Assembly: GCF_048771995.1 (NCBI RefSeq)
Contig: NC_133050.1
Span: 5,964,501-6,028,500 of the forward strand
Reading direction: 5' to 3'
Source of the DNA: Taeniopygia guttata
Taxonomy: Eukaryota > Chordata > Aves > Passeriformes > Estrildidae
Length of the DNA stretch: 64,000 nt
In this document: in pieces, positions 22,691 to 33,837 of the stretch
Layout of the letters: each line of letters opens with the position of its first letter
Numbering within the stretch: position 1 is the first letter of the stretch
The notes under the pieces: generated by a model
What the model was told of the DNA's origin: nothing
What the model saw: the letters and a program-made list of their open reading frames with translations, nothing else
The model's database searches: none
Program-made: the position numbers and the translations under genes

Positions 22691-22814
22691 GCGGCGGAGC
22701 GGCGCGCGCCGGCCGGGCCACCGATGGATCCGTGGCACGGCAAATGGGAGCCGACAGGCTGGCACCGCGCTCCTGCCAGGCTGTGGCAGCGTGCCCGCTG
22801 TGCCCACCCCGGCT

Positions 22815-23790
22815 CTGCACCTCCAGAGCCTGTTCTGTACCTCCAGAGCCTGTTCTGTACCTACAGAGCCTCTTCTGCACCCACAGCCTCATCCTGCACC
22901 TACAGACCCCGTTCTGCGCCTACAGAGCCTGTTCTGCACCCACAGCCTCATCCTACACCTACAGACCCCGTTCTGCACCTACAGACCCCTGTCCTACACC
23001 CACAGCACCTTCCTGCACCTACAGACCCCTGCCCTGCACCTACAGATCCCCGTTCTGCACCCACAGTTCTCCCTCCTGCACCCACAGCCCCATCCTGCAA
23101 CTACAGCATCCCGTTCTGCACCCATAGACCCCTGTCCTGCACATACAGATCCCTGTTCTGCACCCACAGCCTCATCCTGCACCTACAGACCCCTGTTCTG
23201 CACCTACAGACCCCTGTTCTGCACCTACAGAGCCTGTTCTGCACCTACAGACCCCTGTCCTGCACCTACAGAGCCTGTTCTGCACCCACAGCCTCATCCT
23301 GCACCTACAGACCCCTCTTCTGCACCCACAGCCCCATCCTGCAACTACAGACCCCTGTTCTGCACCCACAAACCCCTGTTCTGCACCCACGGTTCTCTCT
23401 CCTGCACCTACAGCACCCTGTTCTGCACCTACAGCCCCCCATCCCGCACCCACAGCTCTCCCTCCTGCATCCACAGACCCCCATCCTGTACCTACAGCCC
23501 CATTCTGCACCCACAGCCCCTGTACTGCACCCACAGGCTCATCCTGCACCCACAGCCCCATCCTGCACCCACAGCCCCCTGTTCTGCACCTACAGCCCCC
23601 CATCCCGCACCCACAGCTCCCCACCCCGCACCCACAGCCCCCATCCTGCACCCACAGCCCCGTCCTGCACCCACAGCCCCCCATCCCACACCCACAGCCC
23701 CCCACCCCACACCCACAGCCCCATCCCGCACCCACAGCCCCCCATCCCGCACCCACAGCCCCCACCCCGCACCCACAGCCCCCCACAGCC
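22815..23790. repeat. 18-21-bp minisatellite upstream of EFNA1
   Basis: About fifty units ending in CTGCACCCACAG or CTGCACCTACAG, with a variable CCCCTGTT/CCCCATC start. Each unit is a pyrimidine run followed by CAG, resembling a splice acceptor. The array ends 420 bp before the EFNA1 start codon. Its open frames are composition artefacts. Confidence 0.94.
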
Positions 23791-24049
23791 CCCAATGCGT
23801 GTGTGGAGCCCGTGCCCGGTGTGGGTCACTCGTGGGGGGGTGACCCCGCTCCGTGCCGGTCCCATGCGGGGGGATGGGGGGTGGGTGGGTGTGTGTGTGT
23901 ATGGGGGGGGGGGTCCCCTTCCCGGTGGTGGGGCGGGGGTGTGTTTATGTCCCGGTAGGAGAGGTTCGCATCCCCCTCCGCGCTGCCGGTGCCGGTGTCG
24001 GGGATCGCGCGTCCCCTCCGGTGCCGCTGCCGGTGCGGGGGGAGTTTCC

Positions 24050-24330
24050 CGTCCCTCTGAGCGATACCGGCGGGGGTGTGTCGCGTGTGTGTCGTCCCCC
24101 CCCGCCTCGTCCCGCGTGTTGTTGTGCAGCGGCGGGGGCGGAGCGGCGGCGGGGCCGTACTTAAGGCGGGGGCGGGCGCGGGGCCGCCGGTGGAGCGCAG
24201 CGCCCGCGGAGCGATGGGGCAACCGGGGGTGCCCCTGGCCCTGCTGGGGCTGGGGCTGTGCTGGGCTGCGGCGGCCGAGCGGCACACGGTGTTCTGGAAC
24301 AGCTCCAACCCCCGGTGAGTGACCCCCCCG
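24050..24330 (+). promoter_or_regulatory. CpG-rich promoter of EFNA1
   Basis: CpG-dense block around the EFNA1 ATG with GC-box-like GGGGGCGGAGCGG and GGCGGGGGCGGGC. A TACTTAAG stands 57 bp before the ATG but is not a good TATA box. Confidence 0.6.
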
Positions 24331-26483
24331 CGCATCCCACCGGGACCCCTCCCCGGTAACGCGCACCGACACCGGCACCGAGCGCCCCGAGGGCGCGGGC
24401 GGCGCCGCTCCGCTCCCCGCGGCCTTTGTGCGGGATTGTGCGGGACGGGGCCGGTGCGGGGGGTGGCGGGGCCGCTCCAGGTGTGCCCGGGGGGGCCTTT
24501 CCGTTCCCAGGGCCGTGCGAAGGGGCCGTTTCCTTCCCGCCGGGGGGGGGCACGGCGCCAGCCCCGGCGCCGGCCCCGGGGACCGTGTTGACAAACACGG
24601 GGCAGGATGTGCGGTGGAGGGGGGGTAGAGCTGGATCGGGGCTCACCGGGCTGTGGGGTGACCCCATGTCAGCCCTACAGGCTCTAGGGGTCCCCCCCGC
24701 CCGCCGCCTTGAGTCCCTTTGCTTGTTGAGGTGCTCTCTCAGGTTTTAGGATTTTGGGGTGACCCCCCACCCCACTCTCCAGCCCCCCAGTTGTGGGGCT
24801 GCCCCACACTCAGGCATTTCCTCTTTCCCGTCACTCCAGTTTTGGGGTTTTCCCCCTGCCCAACCCATGCCCCCCACGACCCCATATTATAGAGGAGGTT
24901 TTTGGGGTGTCCCGTGGGTGGCTGTACCTTCTCGAGGCCACCCCAGCCGGCGAGTTGGGGACCCCGTGGAGGCTCCCAGCGTGTCCCCACCCCCGGCTGG
25001 GGTGTGGGGTGCAGTGGAGCCCGGCTGGCTGCCCCACGGCGAGCGGCGCGACGCCTCCTGCTCCGGGTGCAGGGTGCGGGCAGGGTGCGGGCAGGGTGCG
25101 CGTCCCAGCGGGTCCCTCCCTGCTCCCCGGCTCTTGGCAAGCGGGGTGCCCTCGCCCCTCGCTGCCGGGGGGCCGAGCCCGAGGGAGAGAGAAGGTGGGG
25201 TTGTCCTTTCAAAGCTGTTCCAGGTGCTGCAAGACTCAGCACAACAAAGGGTGGACCCATGGGTGCCCCTGCTCAGCGCTGATGTGGCCACGGTGGTGTC
25301 CCCCCTGGGTATAGGGGTTTGGGGGTGCAAGTAAAGCCCTTAACCCAAACCTGACCCCCCTGCCGACCCTCCTGTGGAAGGTTTTTGTGGAGTGACTACA
25401 CGGTGGAGGTTCGTCTCAATGACTACCTGGACATCATCTGCCCCCACTACGAGGAGGGCAGCGTGGACCCCCGGGCCATGGAGCGCTACACGCTCTACCT
25501 GGTGGAGCTGGAGGAGTACCAGGCCTGCAAGCCCCGCTCCAAGGAGCAGATCCGCTGGGAATGCGACAAGCCCAGCGCCCTGCATGGCCCCGAGAAGTTC
25601 TCCGAGAAGTTCCAGCGCTTCACTCCCTTCACACTCGGCAAAGAGTTCAGGGAGGGGCACAGCTACTACTACATCTGTGAGTGTTGGGGGGCTGTGGGGT
25701 GCTGCAGGGACTCTCCAGCGGGGTCCCCCCATCCCTTCCTCACCTTGCCTCTCCCTCCACAGCCAAGCCCATCCACCACCACGGTGAAGCCTGCCTGAAG
25801 CTGAAGGTGACGGTGACAGGCAAAGGCAGTGAGTATCACACCCCCTCGGGGCCCCCCGTGTGCCCAGCGTGGCCTTGGCTGGGCTGAGTCACGGCCTGGC
25901 CGTGGCCCCTGGCCAGCCCGGGGTGTGGGCACGCACAGCTTGGCCAGGAAGGTGTTGGTGGGGGCACAACCCACAGCGGAACGGGATTTTTGGGATTTTG
26001 GGGTGCTGCCTTCCCTGGAGTCACCCCCTGTTTGCTCCACAGCTCCGGCACCGCCTGCCCCGGCCTCGACGCAGAAGGGGAGGATCCAGGCAGGTGTGTT
26101 GGGGGCTGTGGGTTGGGGCTGAGCCAACTTCCCTTCTGGGGTGTTCTTGGGGGTGCCAGGAGGCAGGTGGGGGGCACTGGCCTGAGCACAGCCCCCCAAG
26201 GGTTTGCTGGGGGCACTGGGGCTCATCTGCCCCTTCTGGGGGGCTCTGGAGCTGGCTGAGGTGCCAAGGCTGGTGGCAGCACTCTGCAGGGGTGTTGTGC
26301 TGCTGGTTTGGGGTACAGCTTGTCTTTGGGGGTGCTGATGGCTCCTCTCTTTTCCCCCCTGCAGACGACGCAGCCGCACACGTGCTGAGGAGCGTGGGGC
26401 AGAACTCGGCCATGCGCAGCAGCAGCCGCCCCTTCACCTTTATCAGCCTCCTCCTGCCCCTGCTGGTGCCACAGGGGCTCTGA
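24214..26483 (+). CDS. EFNA1: ephrin-A1, complete
   Basis: GPI-anchored ligand, best known for binding EphA2. Coding exons are 24214-24314, 25381-25676, 25763-25828, 26043-26093 and 26365-26483, 633 bp in all (210 aa; human 205). The start is GCGATGG. Residues 1 to about 21 form the signal peptide. The RBD starts at ERHTVFWNSSNP (N-glycosylation site N29), as in human RHTVFWNSSNP. It continues through [36 protein letters not shown] and GHSYYYI, then CLKLKVTVTGKG. The variable stalk follows, and the hydrophobic GPI signal FISLLLPLLVPQGL ends at TGA 26481. Exon phases are identical to EFNA3, showing descent from one duplicated gene. Donors are GTGAGT in the first three introns and GTGTGT in the fourth. 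FTPFTLGKEF and HSYYYI are diagnostic of ephrin-A1. Confidence 0.97.
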
Positions 26484-27084
26484 GCTGCCCCTGGTGCCCG
26501 GACCCACCGAGGCTGTGGCCATTGGGGACCCCCGTGGTCCCCGCACATCTGCCCCGGGTGCCCTGCCCTGTGCACATCTGGGCAAGGAAAGGATTTGTGT
26601 CAGTATTATGGGGCTGGAAAGCCCAAAGCCATCGGAGCAGCTGGAGCCTTCAGGCTTCCCTCGCCCTTCCAGGACAGTCCTGGCAGCTAGAGACCGAGCA
26701 GGAGCCTGGAGCTGGAGGGGCTGAGGTGCCCCAGACTGGAGAGGGGCAGGGGGCTGGCACCCCTGCCCACATCTGAGCTCGCCCACCACCCTGGGGGCTT
26801 TCCCAGTGGTGGGCTGGAACTGGAATGTGTCCTGCAGGCGGGGACCTGGGGGTGGCCAGGTGACCCCAGTGTCAGTAGCCAGGGAGCACAGACAGGCTGG
26901 AGATGCCCTGCAGCCAGGGGAGGGGGGTTGTACTAAAATCCCCCTCCTCGCTGTGCTGCACCCCAACCCCGTCCTCCATCCCCTGGTCCTTCCCCCTCCC
27001 TCCCCTCCGCTGGGTGCCGGAGGGGCCCCCCAGCACCCCCTTTGTACAGCTTTTGACACGGGATTTTTTTATACCATTGTGGGG

Positions 27085-27090
27085 AATAAA
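27085..27090 (+). terminator. poly(A) signal of EFNA1
   Basis: AATAAA within GGGGAATAAATAACC, 602 bp after the EFNA1 stop and the first canonical signal downstream. Confidence 0.8.
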
Positions 27091-27539
27091 TAACCAAAAT
27101 CATGCTGAGCTCCTGAGACCTCCCCCACCCTCCTGGGCCAAGGCTCTCCTGGCCCCTGTGGGGGGTTGGGCTGGTTAATTAATTAATTGGCTGCTGTTTG
27201 CACGGGGCTGTTAAGTGGCAAAGTGCCACAGTGGCTGGCACTGTCCCCGGCTTTATCTGGTGACACAAAGGGCTCCCCTGAGGGTAGGGACCCCTCCCCC
27301 TGCTCTGCTGTGAGCTTCCAGGTGGGGGGCAGCGGCCCCTGGGGCAAACCCCCCTGGAATGGGACAGATCCCATGGGATGGGCCTGATAAATCCCCCTGA
27401 GCCAGAGCCCAGCGGGGCTGGGCAGGGGACACAGCCTGGCTGCACCCCAGGGACCCCCACGGGGTGACCCCAGGGCTGTGGGACCCCCTGAGGGTGAGGC
27501 ACTGTGGGGGACCCTAGAGATGGAGGGTCGCAGAGAGGG

Positions 27540-28035
27540 GTCACAGGGATGAGAGACCCCCAGGATGTGTGGGGACACCCTGGGACAGTGGGAAATGTGG
27601 ACCCCAGGATCCTGGGGAATTGTCACAGGGGTGTGGGGATACCCTGGGACAGTGGGGTCACAGGGGAAATGTGGATCCCAGGATCCTGGGGAATTGTCAC
27701 AGGGATGTGTGACCCCCAGGATGTGTGGGGACACCCTGGGGTCACAGGGGAAATGTGGATCCCAGGATCCTGGGGAATTGTCACAGGGGTGTGAGGACAT
27801 CCTGGGACAGTGGGGTCACAGGGGAAATGTGGATCCCAGGATCCTGTGTGACCCCCAGGATGTGTGGGGACACCCTGGGACAGTGGGGTCACAGGGGAAA
27901 TGTGGATCCCAGGATCCTGGGGAATTGTCACAGGGGTGTGGGGACACCCTGGGACCGTGGGGTCACGGGGGAAATGTGCACCCCAGGGTCCTGGGGATCC
28001 AAAATCCTGTGGAATTGCTGTCACAGGGATGTGTG
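27540..28035. repeat. 74-bp minisatellite before SLC50A1
   Basis: About six to seven units of roughly 74 bp containing ATGTGGATCCCAGGATCCTG, GGGGAATTGTCACAGGG and GGGACACCCTGGGACAGTGG, with partial units between. It occupies the intergenic space between EFNA1 and SLC50A1. Confidence 0.9.
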
Positions 28036-28179
28036 ACACAGCGTGTGTGACCCCCGGGCTGTGCAATCCCCACCCTGAGCCGAGTTCACCCCGGGGATAC
28101 CCAAAAAACCCCAAACCTAAAGTGGGGCGCTCAATGCACGACACCTTGGGGGTGCTCCCACCCCCAAACCGGCCCCGGT

Positions 28180-28420
28180 GCCCTCTCCGGTGCCCTCCCC
28201 GGTGCCCCGGTGCCGCTCCCCCCGCTCGGAGCCGGATCCCCGCCGCTCCTCCCCGGTAGTGCGTCCCGCCCCGCCCCGCTCCGCCGCCCGGTGTCCGGTA
28301 TGGTCGTGTCGGTGCTCGCCGGTGTCTGCCTGGCCGCCACCCTCGCCATGTTCGCCACCGGCTTGTGAGCGACCGGCGGCGGCCCCGGGCGGGGGCGGGG
28401 GCGATGCGGAGCGCACCGGG
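28180..28420 (+). promoter_or_regulatory. CpG-rich promoter of SLC50A1
   Basis: CpG-rich block containing CCGCCCCGCCCCGCTCCGCC (Sp1-type boxes) just before the SLC50A1 start codon at 28300. No TATA box. Confidence 0.55.
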
Positions 28421-31120
28421 GCCGGTTGGGGGGTGCCGTGACGGCCGGGGGCGAGGGGGGACCCCAGGGCTGGTTTTGGGGTGCAGTGGGGGCAGTGGGG
28501 GCAATGGGGGATGGAGAACCCCAGGGCTGGTTTTGGGGTGCAGTGGGGGCAATGGGGTTCATGGGGATCAGGACCCCAGGGCTGGTTTTGGGGTACAGTG
28601 GGGGCAATGGGGGATGATGACCCCAGGGCTGGTTTTGGGGTGCAGTGGGGACAGTGGGGTTCATGGGGGATGGAGGACCCCAGGGCTGGTTTTGGGGTGC
28701 AGTGGGGGCAATGGGGTTCATGGGGATCAGGACCCCAGGGCTGGTTTTGGGGTACAGTGGGGGCAATGGGGGATGATGACCCCAGGGCTGGTTTTGGGGT
28801 GCAGTGGGGACAGTGGGGTTCATGGGGGATGGAGGACCCCAGGGCTGGTTTTGGGGTGCAGTGGGGGCAATGGGGAGGGGGATTTGCGGGTGCACTGGGG
28901 CTCATGGGGGATGACGACCCCAGGGCTGGTTTTGGGGTGCAGTGTGGGGCCTGGTGGGAGGGTTGGGGGTGCAATAGTGAGGGCACCAGAGGCATTTTTG
29001 GGGGCTGCAGTGGAGGCCGTGAAGGGACACTTGGGGGTAAAATAGGGAAGGTGTTAGGGCCAGTTTTGGGTGCAGTGGGGAGGGCTGTAGAGAGGTGTAA
29101 TGGGGCCAGTTTGGGGTGCAGTGGGGAGGGCTGTAGGGAGGTGTAATGGGGCCAGTTTGGGGGTGCAGTGGGGGCCATAGGGGGGTGTAATGGGGAGGGC
29201 ACCAGGGCCAGTTTGGGGTGCAGTGGGGGCCATGGGGGTGGAATTCAGAGGGCATCAGGCTGAGTTTGGGGTACAGTGGGCCATGGATGGCTGGTGCAGA
29301 GGGATTGGGGGTGGTGCTGAGTCCCATTTGGGGGTACAGGGGAGGAGAGGGGGGGGTGCAATGCCTGCTGGCTGCAGAATGGAGCCCCTCAGCCCCAGGA
29401 GGCCGCTGCCCTCCGCCCTCCCCAGGTCTGACCTGCGCCAGATGTTGGCGACCAAAAGCGTGGAGAACATCCAGTTCCTGCCCTTCCTCACCACTGATGC
29501 CAAGTACAGCGGGCTCGGGGCTTGGGGAGGAGGGTCACACACATTTGAGGGGCAGGGGGGATCCCCCAGGCTGCAGCCAAGTGTTTGTGCCACATCCCTG
29601 CAGCAACCTGAGCTGGCTGGGCTACGGCTGCCTGAAGGGGGACGGGACAGTGATCACCGTCAACGCCATCGGGGCAGCTCTGCAGACCCTCTACATCCTG
29701 GTGTATCTCTACTACAGCCCTGCCAAGGTGGGGCAGGGGCCTGGGGCTGTGGGGAGCACGGGGGATCCTCACCCTGACTGTCCCCCTGCTGTCCCTCCCA
29801 GCGCCCCGTGCTGCTGCAGGTCCTGCTGCTCCTGGCTGTGGTGGTCACTGGCTGTGGCTACTTCAGCATGCTGGTTGATGCTGGGACACGCCTGACGCGC
29901 CTGGGGCTCTTCTGCAGCGTCTTCACCATCAGCATGTACCTCTCACCGCTGGCTGACCTGGTGTGTGGGGCTTGGCAGAGCTGGGGCTTGCCAGCCCAGG
30001 CCCTGCCTGACGTTTTTCCTGCAGGCCAAGGTTGTCCGGAGCAAGTCGACGCGGTGCCTGTCCTTTCCCCTGACCGTCACCACCCTTGTGGCCTCCAGCA
30101 GCTGGACGCTCTATGGCCTGCAGCTCCATGATCCCTACATCACAGTGGGTTGGGGAGCTCCCTGGCTGGCTGTCAGTAGCCCCTGGGGTGGTGGGATGCC
30201 AAGGGGTGCCATCCCATCCCATCCCATCCCATCCCATCCCATCCCATCCCATCCCATCCCATCCCATCCCATCCCATCCCATCCCATCCCATCCCATCCC
30301 ATCCCATCCCATCCCATCCCATCCCATCCCATCCCATCCCATCCCATCCCATCCCGTTCTGTCCCCCTCCTGCCCCATTTCACCCCATCCCATTCCCATC
30401 TCACCCCACTCCATCCCCATTCCATTCCCATCCCATCCCAGCCTGTCCTGTCCTTCTCCATCCCCACCCCACTGCCATCCCATCCCATTTTATCCCATGC
30501 CAGCCTATCGTATCCTTTCCCATCCCCATCCTCACCCCACTGCCATCCCATCCCACTCTATCCCATCTCATATCCCCCACCTGTCCTACTCCATTGCAGT
30601 CCCATCCCCATCCCATTCCCATCTCACCCCACTCCATCCCCACTCCACCCCTCTCCCATCCTGTCCTATCCCATCCCTACCCCATTGCCATCCCATCCCA
30701 GCCTGTCTTATCCTTCCCCTTCCCCACCTCACTGCCATCCCATTTTATCCCATCCCAACCTATCCTATCCTTCCCCATCCCCACCCCCACTCCATCCCCA
30801 CCCCACAGCCATCCCATCCCATCTTCTCCCATCCCATCCCACCCCATTCCCCTCTCATGGCTCAGCACTGGCCCCTTTCAGCACTGCGTGTCACCCAGCC
30901 AAGGTGACAAGGCCCAGCATGATGACTGTTAATTTTAATTAATTAGCTGGGATGGGGCCAATAAGCCTCCCCCAGCACCACAGGGGTACATCCACCATCC
31001 TCCCATGTCCTCCCGCAGGTCCCCAACGTGCCGGGGATCCTCACCAGCCTCGTGCGGTTCTGGCTCTTCCAGCGGTACAGACCAGAGCAGGGCAAGCCCT
31101 ACATCCCCCTGCCTGCCTGA
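28300..31120 (+). CDS. SLC50A1: SWEET1 sugar transporter, complete
   Basis: Seven-helix SWEET family sugar uniporter of Golgi and plasma membranes. Coding exons are 28300-28364, 29426-29503, 29604-29727, 29802-29960, 30025-30144 and 31019-31120: 648 bp, 215 aa (human 221). All introns are GT-AG. The first MtN3/saliva repeat (about 5-90) holds SVENIQFLPFLTTDANNLSW, GYGCLKGDGTVITVN and AALQTLYILVYLYY. The linking helix is followed by the second repeat (about 115-205) with GLFCSVFTISMYLSPLADL, STRCLSFPLTVTTLVASSSW, TLYGLQLHDPYI and VPNVPGILTSLVRFWLF. The repeats are split 3-1-3 by helices. The chosen start, GGTATGG, gives a short N-terminus before helix 1, several residues shorter than human; an upstream in-frame start was not seen. 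Intron 1 and intron 5 are filled with tandem repeats. Confidence 0.96.
28440..29280. repeat. 53-bp minisatellite with 159-bp higher-order period, SLC50A1 intron 1
   Basis: Units of about 53 bp carry CCCCAGGGCTGGTTTTGGGG and TGCAGTGGGGGCAATGGGG. Three adjacent units (starting at ATGGGGATCAGGACCCC near 28561) recur as a block 159 bp later, so there is a second level of duplication. The right end decays into GGGGCCAGTTTGGGGTGCAG units. Confidence 0.9.
30211..30355. repeat. (ATCCC)29 microsatellite, SLC50A1 intron 5
   Basis: Twenty-nine uninterrupted copies of ATCCC, followed by about 500 bp of the same pentamer in degenerate form (to about 30860). Perfect length and purity suggest a young and probably length-variable locus. 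Confidence 0.98.
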
Positions 31121-31384
31121 GGGGTCCCCAGGAGCACCCCGACTCTGGCCTGGGCTGGCCCCAGTGCCACCTTGCCCACTCCCAGTGGGACATCAGCAAG
31201 GACCTGCTGCCTCCAGCCCTGCATCCTTCAGCGAAGGCCCTGCAGCTCTCAGCGAACCCTTTGGGGTGCTGTAAGCCCCTCACACCCCAGGCTGGGGGGA
31301 TAGTTTTCCGTGCCCGTGGCATGAGGATTTTGAAGGGCTTCCAGGGCTCCAGGTGTTACTTTTGTATGGATTCAAGTGCCTTTT

Positions 31385-31390
31385 AATAAA
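31385..31390 (+). terminator. poly(A) signal of SLC50A1
   Basis: AATAAA in CTTTTAATAAATCAGAG, 265 bp beyond the SLC50A1 stop. Confidence 0.85.
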
Positions 31391-31591
31391 TCAGAGACTT
31401 CCCAGTGCCTGCTTCTTGTACCTCCCTCCTGCTGCAGAGGATGCTGCAGAGAGTTCTTGGCCCTACAGCTGCTTTGGGAGCTCTTTGTGGCCAGCCAGGG
31501 GAGCTCCTCATGGCCATAAAGGGGCTACTTGTGGGGTGGGGTCGTCCTGGCACACCCTGGGTGGGCATCAGCACTGGTGTTGGGGCCATGA

Positions 31592-32227
31592 GGGGACCCC
31601 AGGGAAGGCAGCACTGCCCTGAGGGAGCCTCCCATCCAAAAATCTGTGCAATTGATCTGCAGCCACCACGGCAGGACCTGGGAATCGATGGAATCCTTGC
31701 TAAGCCCCCGTGGATCAAGCAGGCCTGGACCAAGCTCTGTCAATTAAGCAATTAACAGCGATCTGGAATGAAGATAGTGGATCAGTGGAGGGACAGGAGG
31801 GGCCAAATCACACAGCAGACCCCAGAGCCTTGCAGGGAGAGACCCCCACCCCATCCAGGACCCCCAAAGACTGAGGAGCCTCATCCCACACTCCCCCACG
31901 AAGGGACCCCAGGGAAGGCAGCACTGCTCTGAGCCCCCTGAGGGAACCTCCCATCACAGTGTGGGGGTAAAAATCTGTGCAATTGATCTGCAGCCACCAT
32001 GGCAGGACGTGGGAATCGATGGAATCCTTGCTAAACCCCCGTGGATCAAGCAGGCCTGGATCAAGCATCGATGCTCTGTCAATTAACCAATTAACGGCGA
32101 TCTGGAATGAAGATAGTGGATCAGTGGAGGGACAGGAGGGGCCAAATCACACAGCAGACCCCAGAGCCTTGCAGGGAGAGACCCCACCCCATGCAGGACC
32201 CTCCCAGAACTGAGGAACCTCATCCCA
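31592..32227. repeat. two-copy direct duplication of about 300 bp
   Basis: Copy one spans about 31592-31887 and copy two about 31903-32227. Both run from AGGGACCCCAGGGAAGGCAG through AATTGATCTGCAGCCACCA, GGGAATCGATGGAATCC and GGAATGAAGATAGTGGATCA to a GAGGA(G/A)CCTCATCCCAC end. They differ by a few per cent and small indels. No reverse-transcriptase or transposase sequence is visible, so the unit cannot be assigned to a known element. Confidence 0.88.
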
Positions 32228-32653
32228 CCACTGGGATGAAGGATGCTGGCAGGAGCTGTGCTGTGCCTCACACACAGCCTGGAAAAATCCATATATCAAG
32301 GGACAGAGCTGAGCGTGGTGCCAAGGGAAGGAGGACGAGCTCCTGGCGTGCTCCATCTTGCCCCTGTGGAGCTGGGGCTCCCCATGCCTGCTCTGGCTGC
32401 TCCCAGGACTCGGCCCAGCAGGGAGGAGCCCCCCAACCTCGGGAAAAAAGCTCCCAGAGCCTGGGGAAAGGGCAGCTTTCTCCACTGCCACACCTCAGTT
32501 GCCAACCGGTCGCTCCAGCTGGCCGGCTGTGACGTGGTGGCCCCTGGTGCCAGGCTGGAGGCAGCTCCCAGATGCTTCCACCAGGGAGGAGCTGCCACAC
32601 AGGGCTGGGAGGAGCTCCTGATGGCCGTGACTAGAGGCTCTAGATCGCCCTGA

Positions 32654-33112
32654 GTAGCCCCTGGATGACCATAAGTAGCCCCTGGATGACCATAAGTAGC
32701 CCCTGGATGACCCTAAGTAGCCCCTGGATGACCATAAGTAGCCCCTGGATGACCATAAGTAGCCCCTGGATGACCATAAGTAGACCCTGGATGACCATAG
32801 GTAGCCCCTGGATGACCCTAAGTAGCCCCTGGATGACCATAGGTAGCCCCTGGATGACCATAAGTGACCCCTGGATGACCATAGGTAGCCCCTGGATGAC
32901 CATAGGTAGCCCCTGGATGACCATAAGTAGCCCCTGGATGACCATAGGTAGCCCCTGGATGACCATAAGTGACCCCTGGATGACCATAGGTAGCCCCTGG
33001 ATGACCATAGGTAGCCCCTGGATGACCATAAGTAGCCCCTGGATGACCATAGGTAGCCCCTGGATGACCATAAGTAGCCCCTGGATGACCACAAGTAGCC
33101 CCTGATGGTCCT
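32654..33112. repeat. 21-bp minisatellite
   Basis: About twenty-two copies of GTAGCCCCTGGATGACCATA(A/G) in head-to-tail order with very low divergence. Units are contiguous with no spacers. Degenerate units continue to about 33180. Confidence 0.97.
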
Positions 33113-33837
33113 GAGTAGCTCACAGAGGACTCAGTAGCCCCTAGATGACCACAAGTAGCCCACAGAAGGTTGTTAGTAGCCCCCAGAGCACTCCTGGCCT
33201 CGTGCTGTGCTCCTGACCCCACCAAATCCAGGGCAATGTCACTCCCCCCCAAACCACCCGTGTGCCAACGAGTGCTGGCAGCTTCCCACTCTGCTCCCAC
33301 CAGCCTTTGCTGCTCAGGAAACAGCTAATTAGCTGCTCCTGCTAATTAACCCGAGTCCTCCCAACTGCTCCTTTCTGCAGAGGATACACAGCTGCTAATT
33401 AAAATCCCAAAGTCCTTTGGCTGGAGGAGCTGCTGGCTGCCAGGGCAGGAGGTTCCTACACAGGGGGTCAGAGAGCAGAAATGGGGGTCCCCTCCCCAGA
33501 CAGAGCCCCCCACCACAATTTAAAGGCTGTGTTGCCCACCCCACCCTAACAATCCCTCTCCTCCTTGCCGGGAGGGATGGGATGAGGCTCCTGCAGCTCC
33601 CACCTGCCGGGGTGAACCACACCTGAGCCGGGAATGCGTCTGGGGCACGGCCCGAGTTCAGAGCCAAGCTGCAGACAGCTCAGCGAGGGACAGCAGCGGC
33701 TGTGGGGGGCTTCCCCAGAACCCCCAAACCCTCCCCTCACACCGCCGAGAGCTCAGCGAGTCCCCCGGGAGAACCAAGGGGTTCCTCCGGGTGGCTTCCA
33801 GCAGCTCCCGAGGCTCCCACTGCCCGCAGCCCCCGGG
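33113..33837. other. spacer between repeat arrays, no gene seen
   Basis: Unique sequence between two minisatellites, in the convergent interval of SLC50A1 and DPM3. It includes an AT-rich patch GCTAATTAGCTGCTCCTGC at about 33325. No exon was recognised. Confidence 0.6.

Larger units (their letters stand above)
19886..22814. other. intergenic spacer EFNA3-EFNA1
   Basis: No exon or RNA gene was recognised. Contents are unique GC-rich DNA, a telomeric repeat at 21126-21161, a small repeat of GAGCTCCAAG near 20730-20765 and one AT-rich island near 22605. Confidence 0.6.

Noticed and set aside
30135-30907. Open frames of IPSHP or GWDGM repeats on both strands
   Set aside because: Pure products of the ATCCC microsatellite in SLC50A1 intron 5.
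32654-33112. Regular 21-bp repeat that could be mistaken for a CRISPR array
   Set aside because: Units are contiguous with no unique spacers, and the window is vertebrate.
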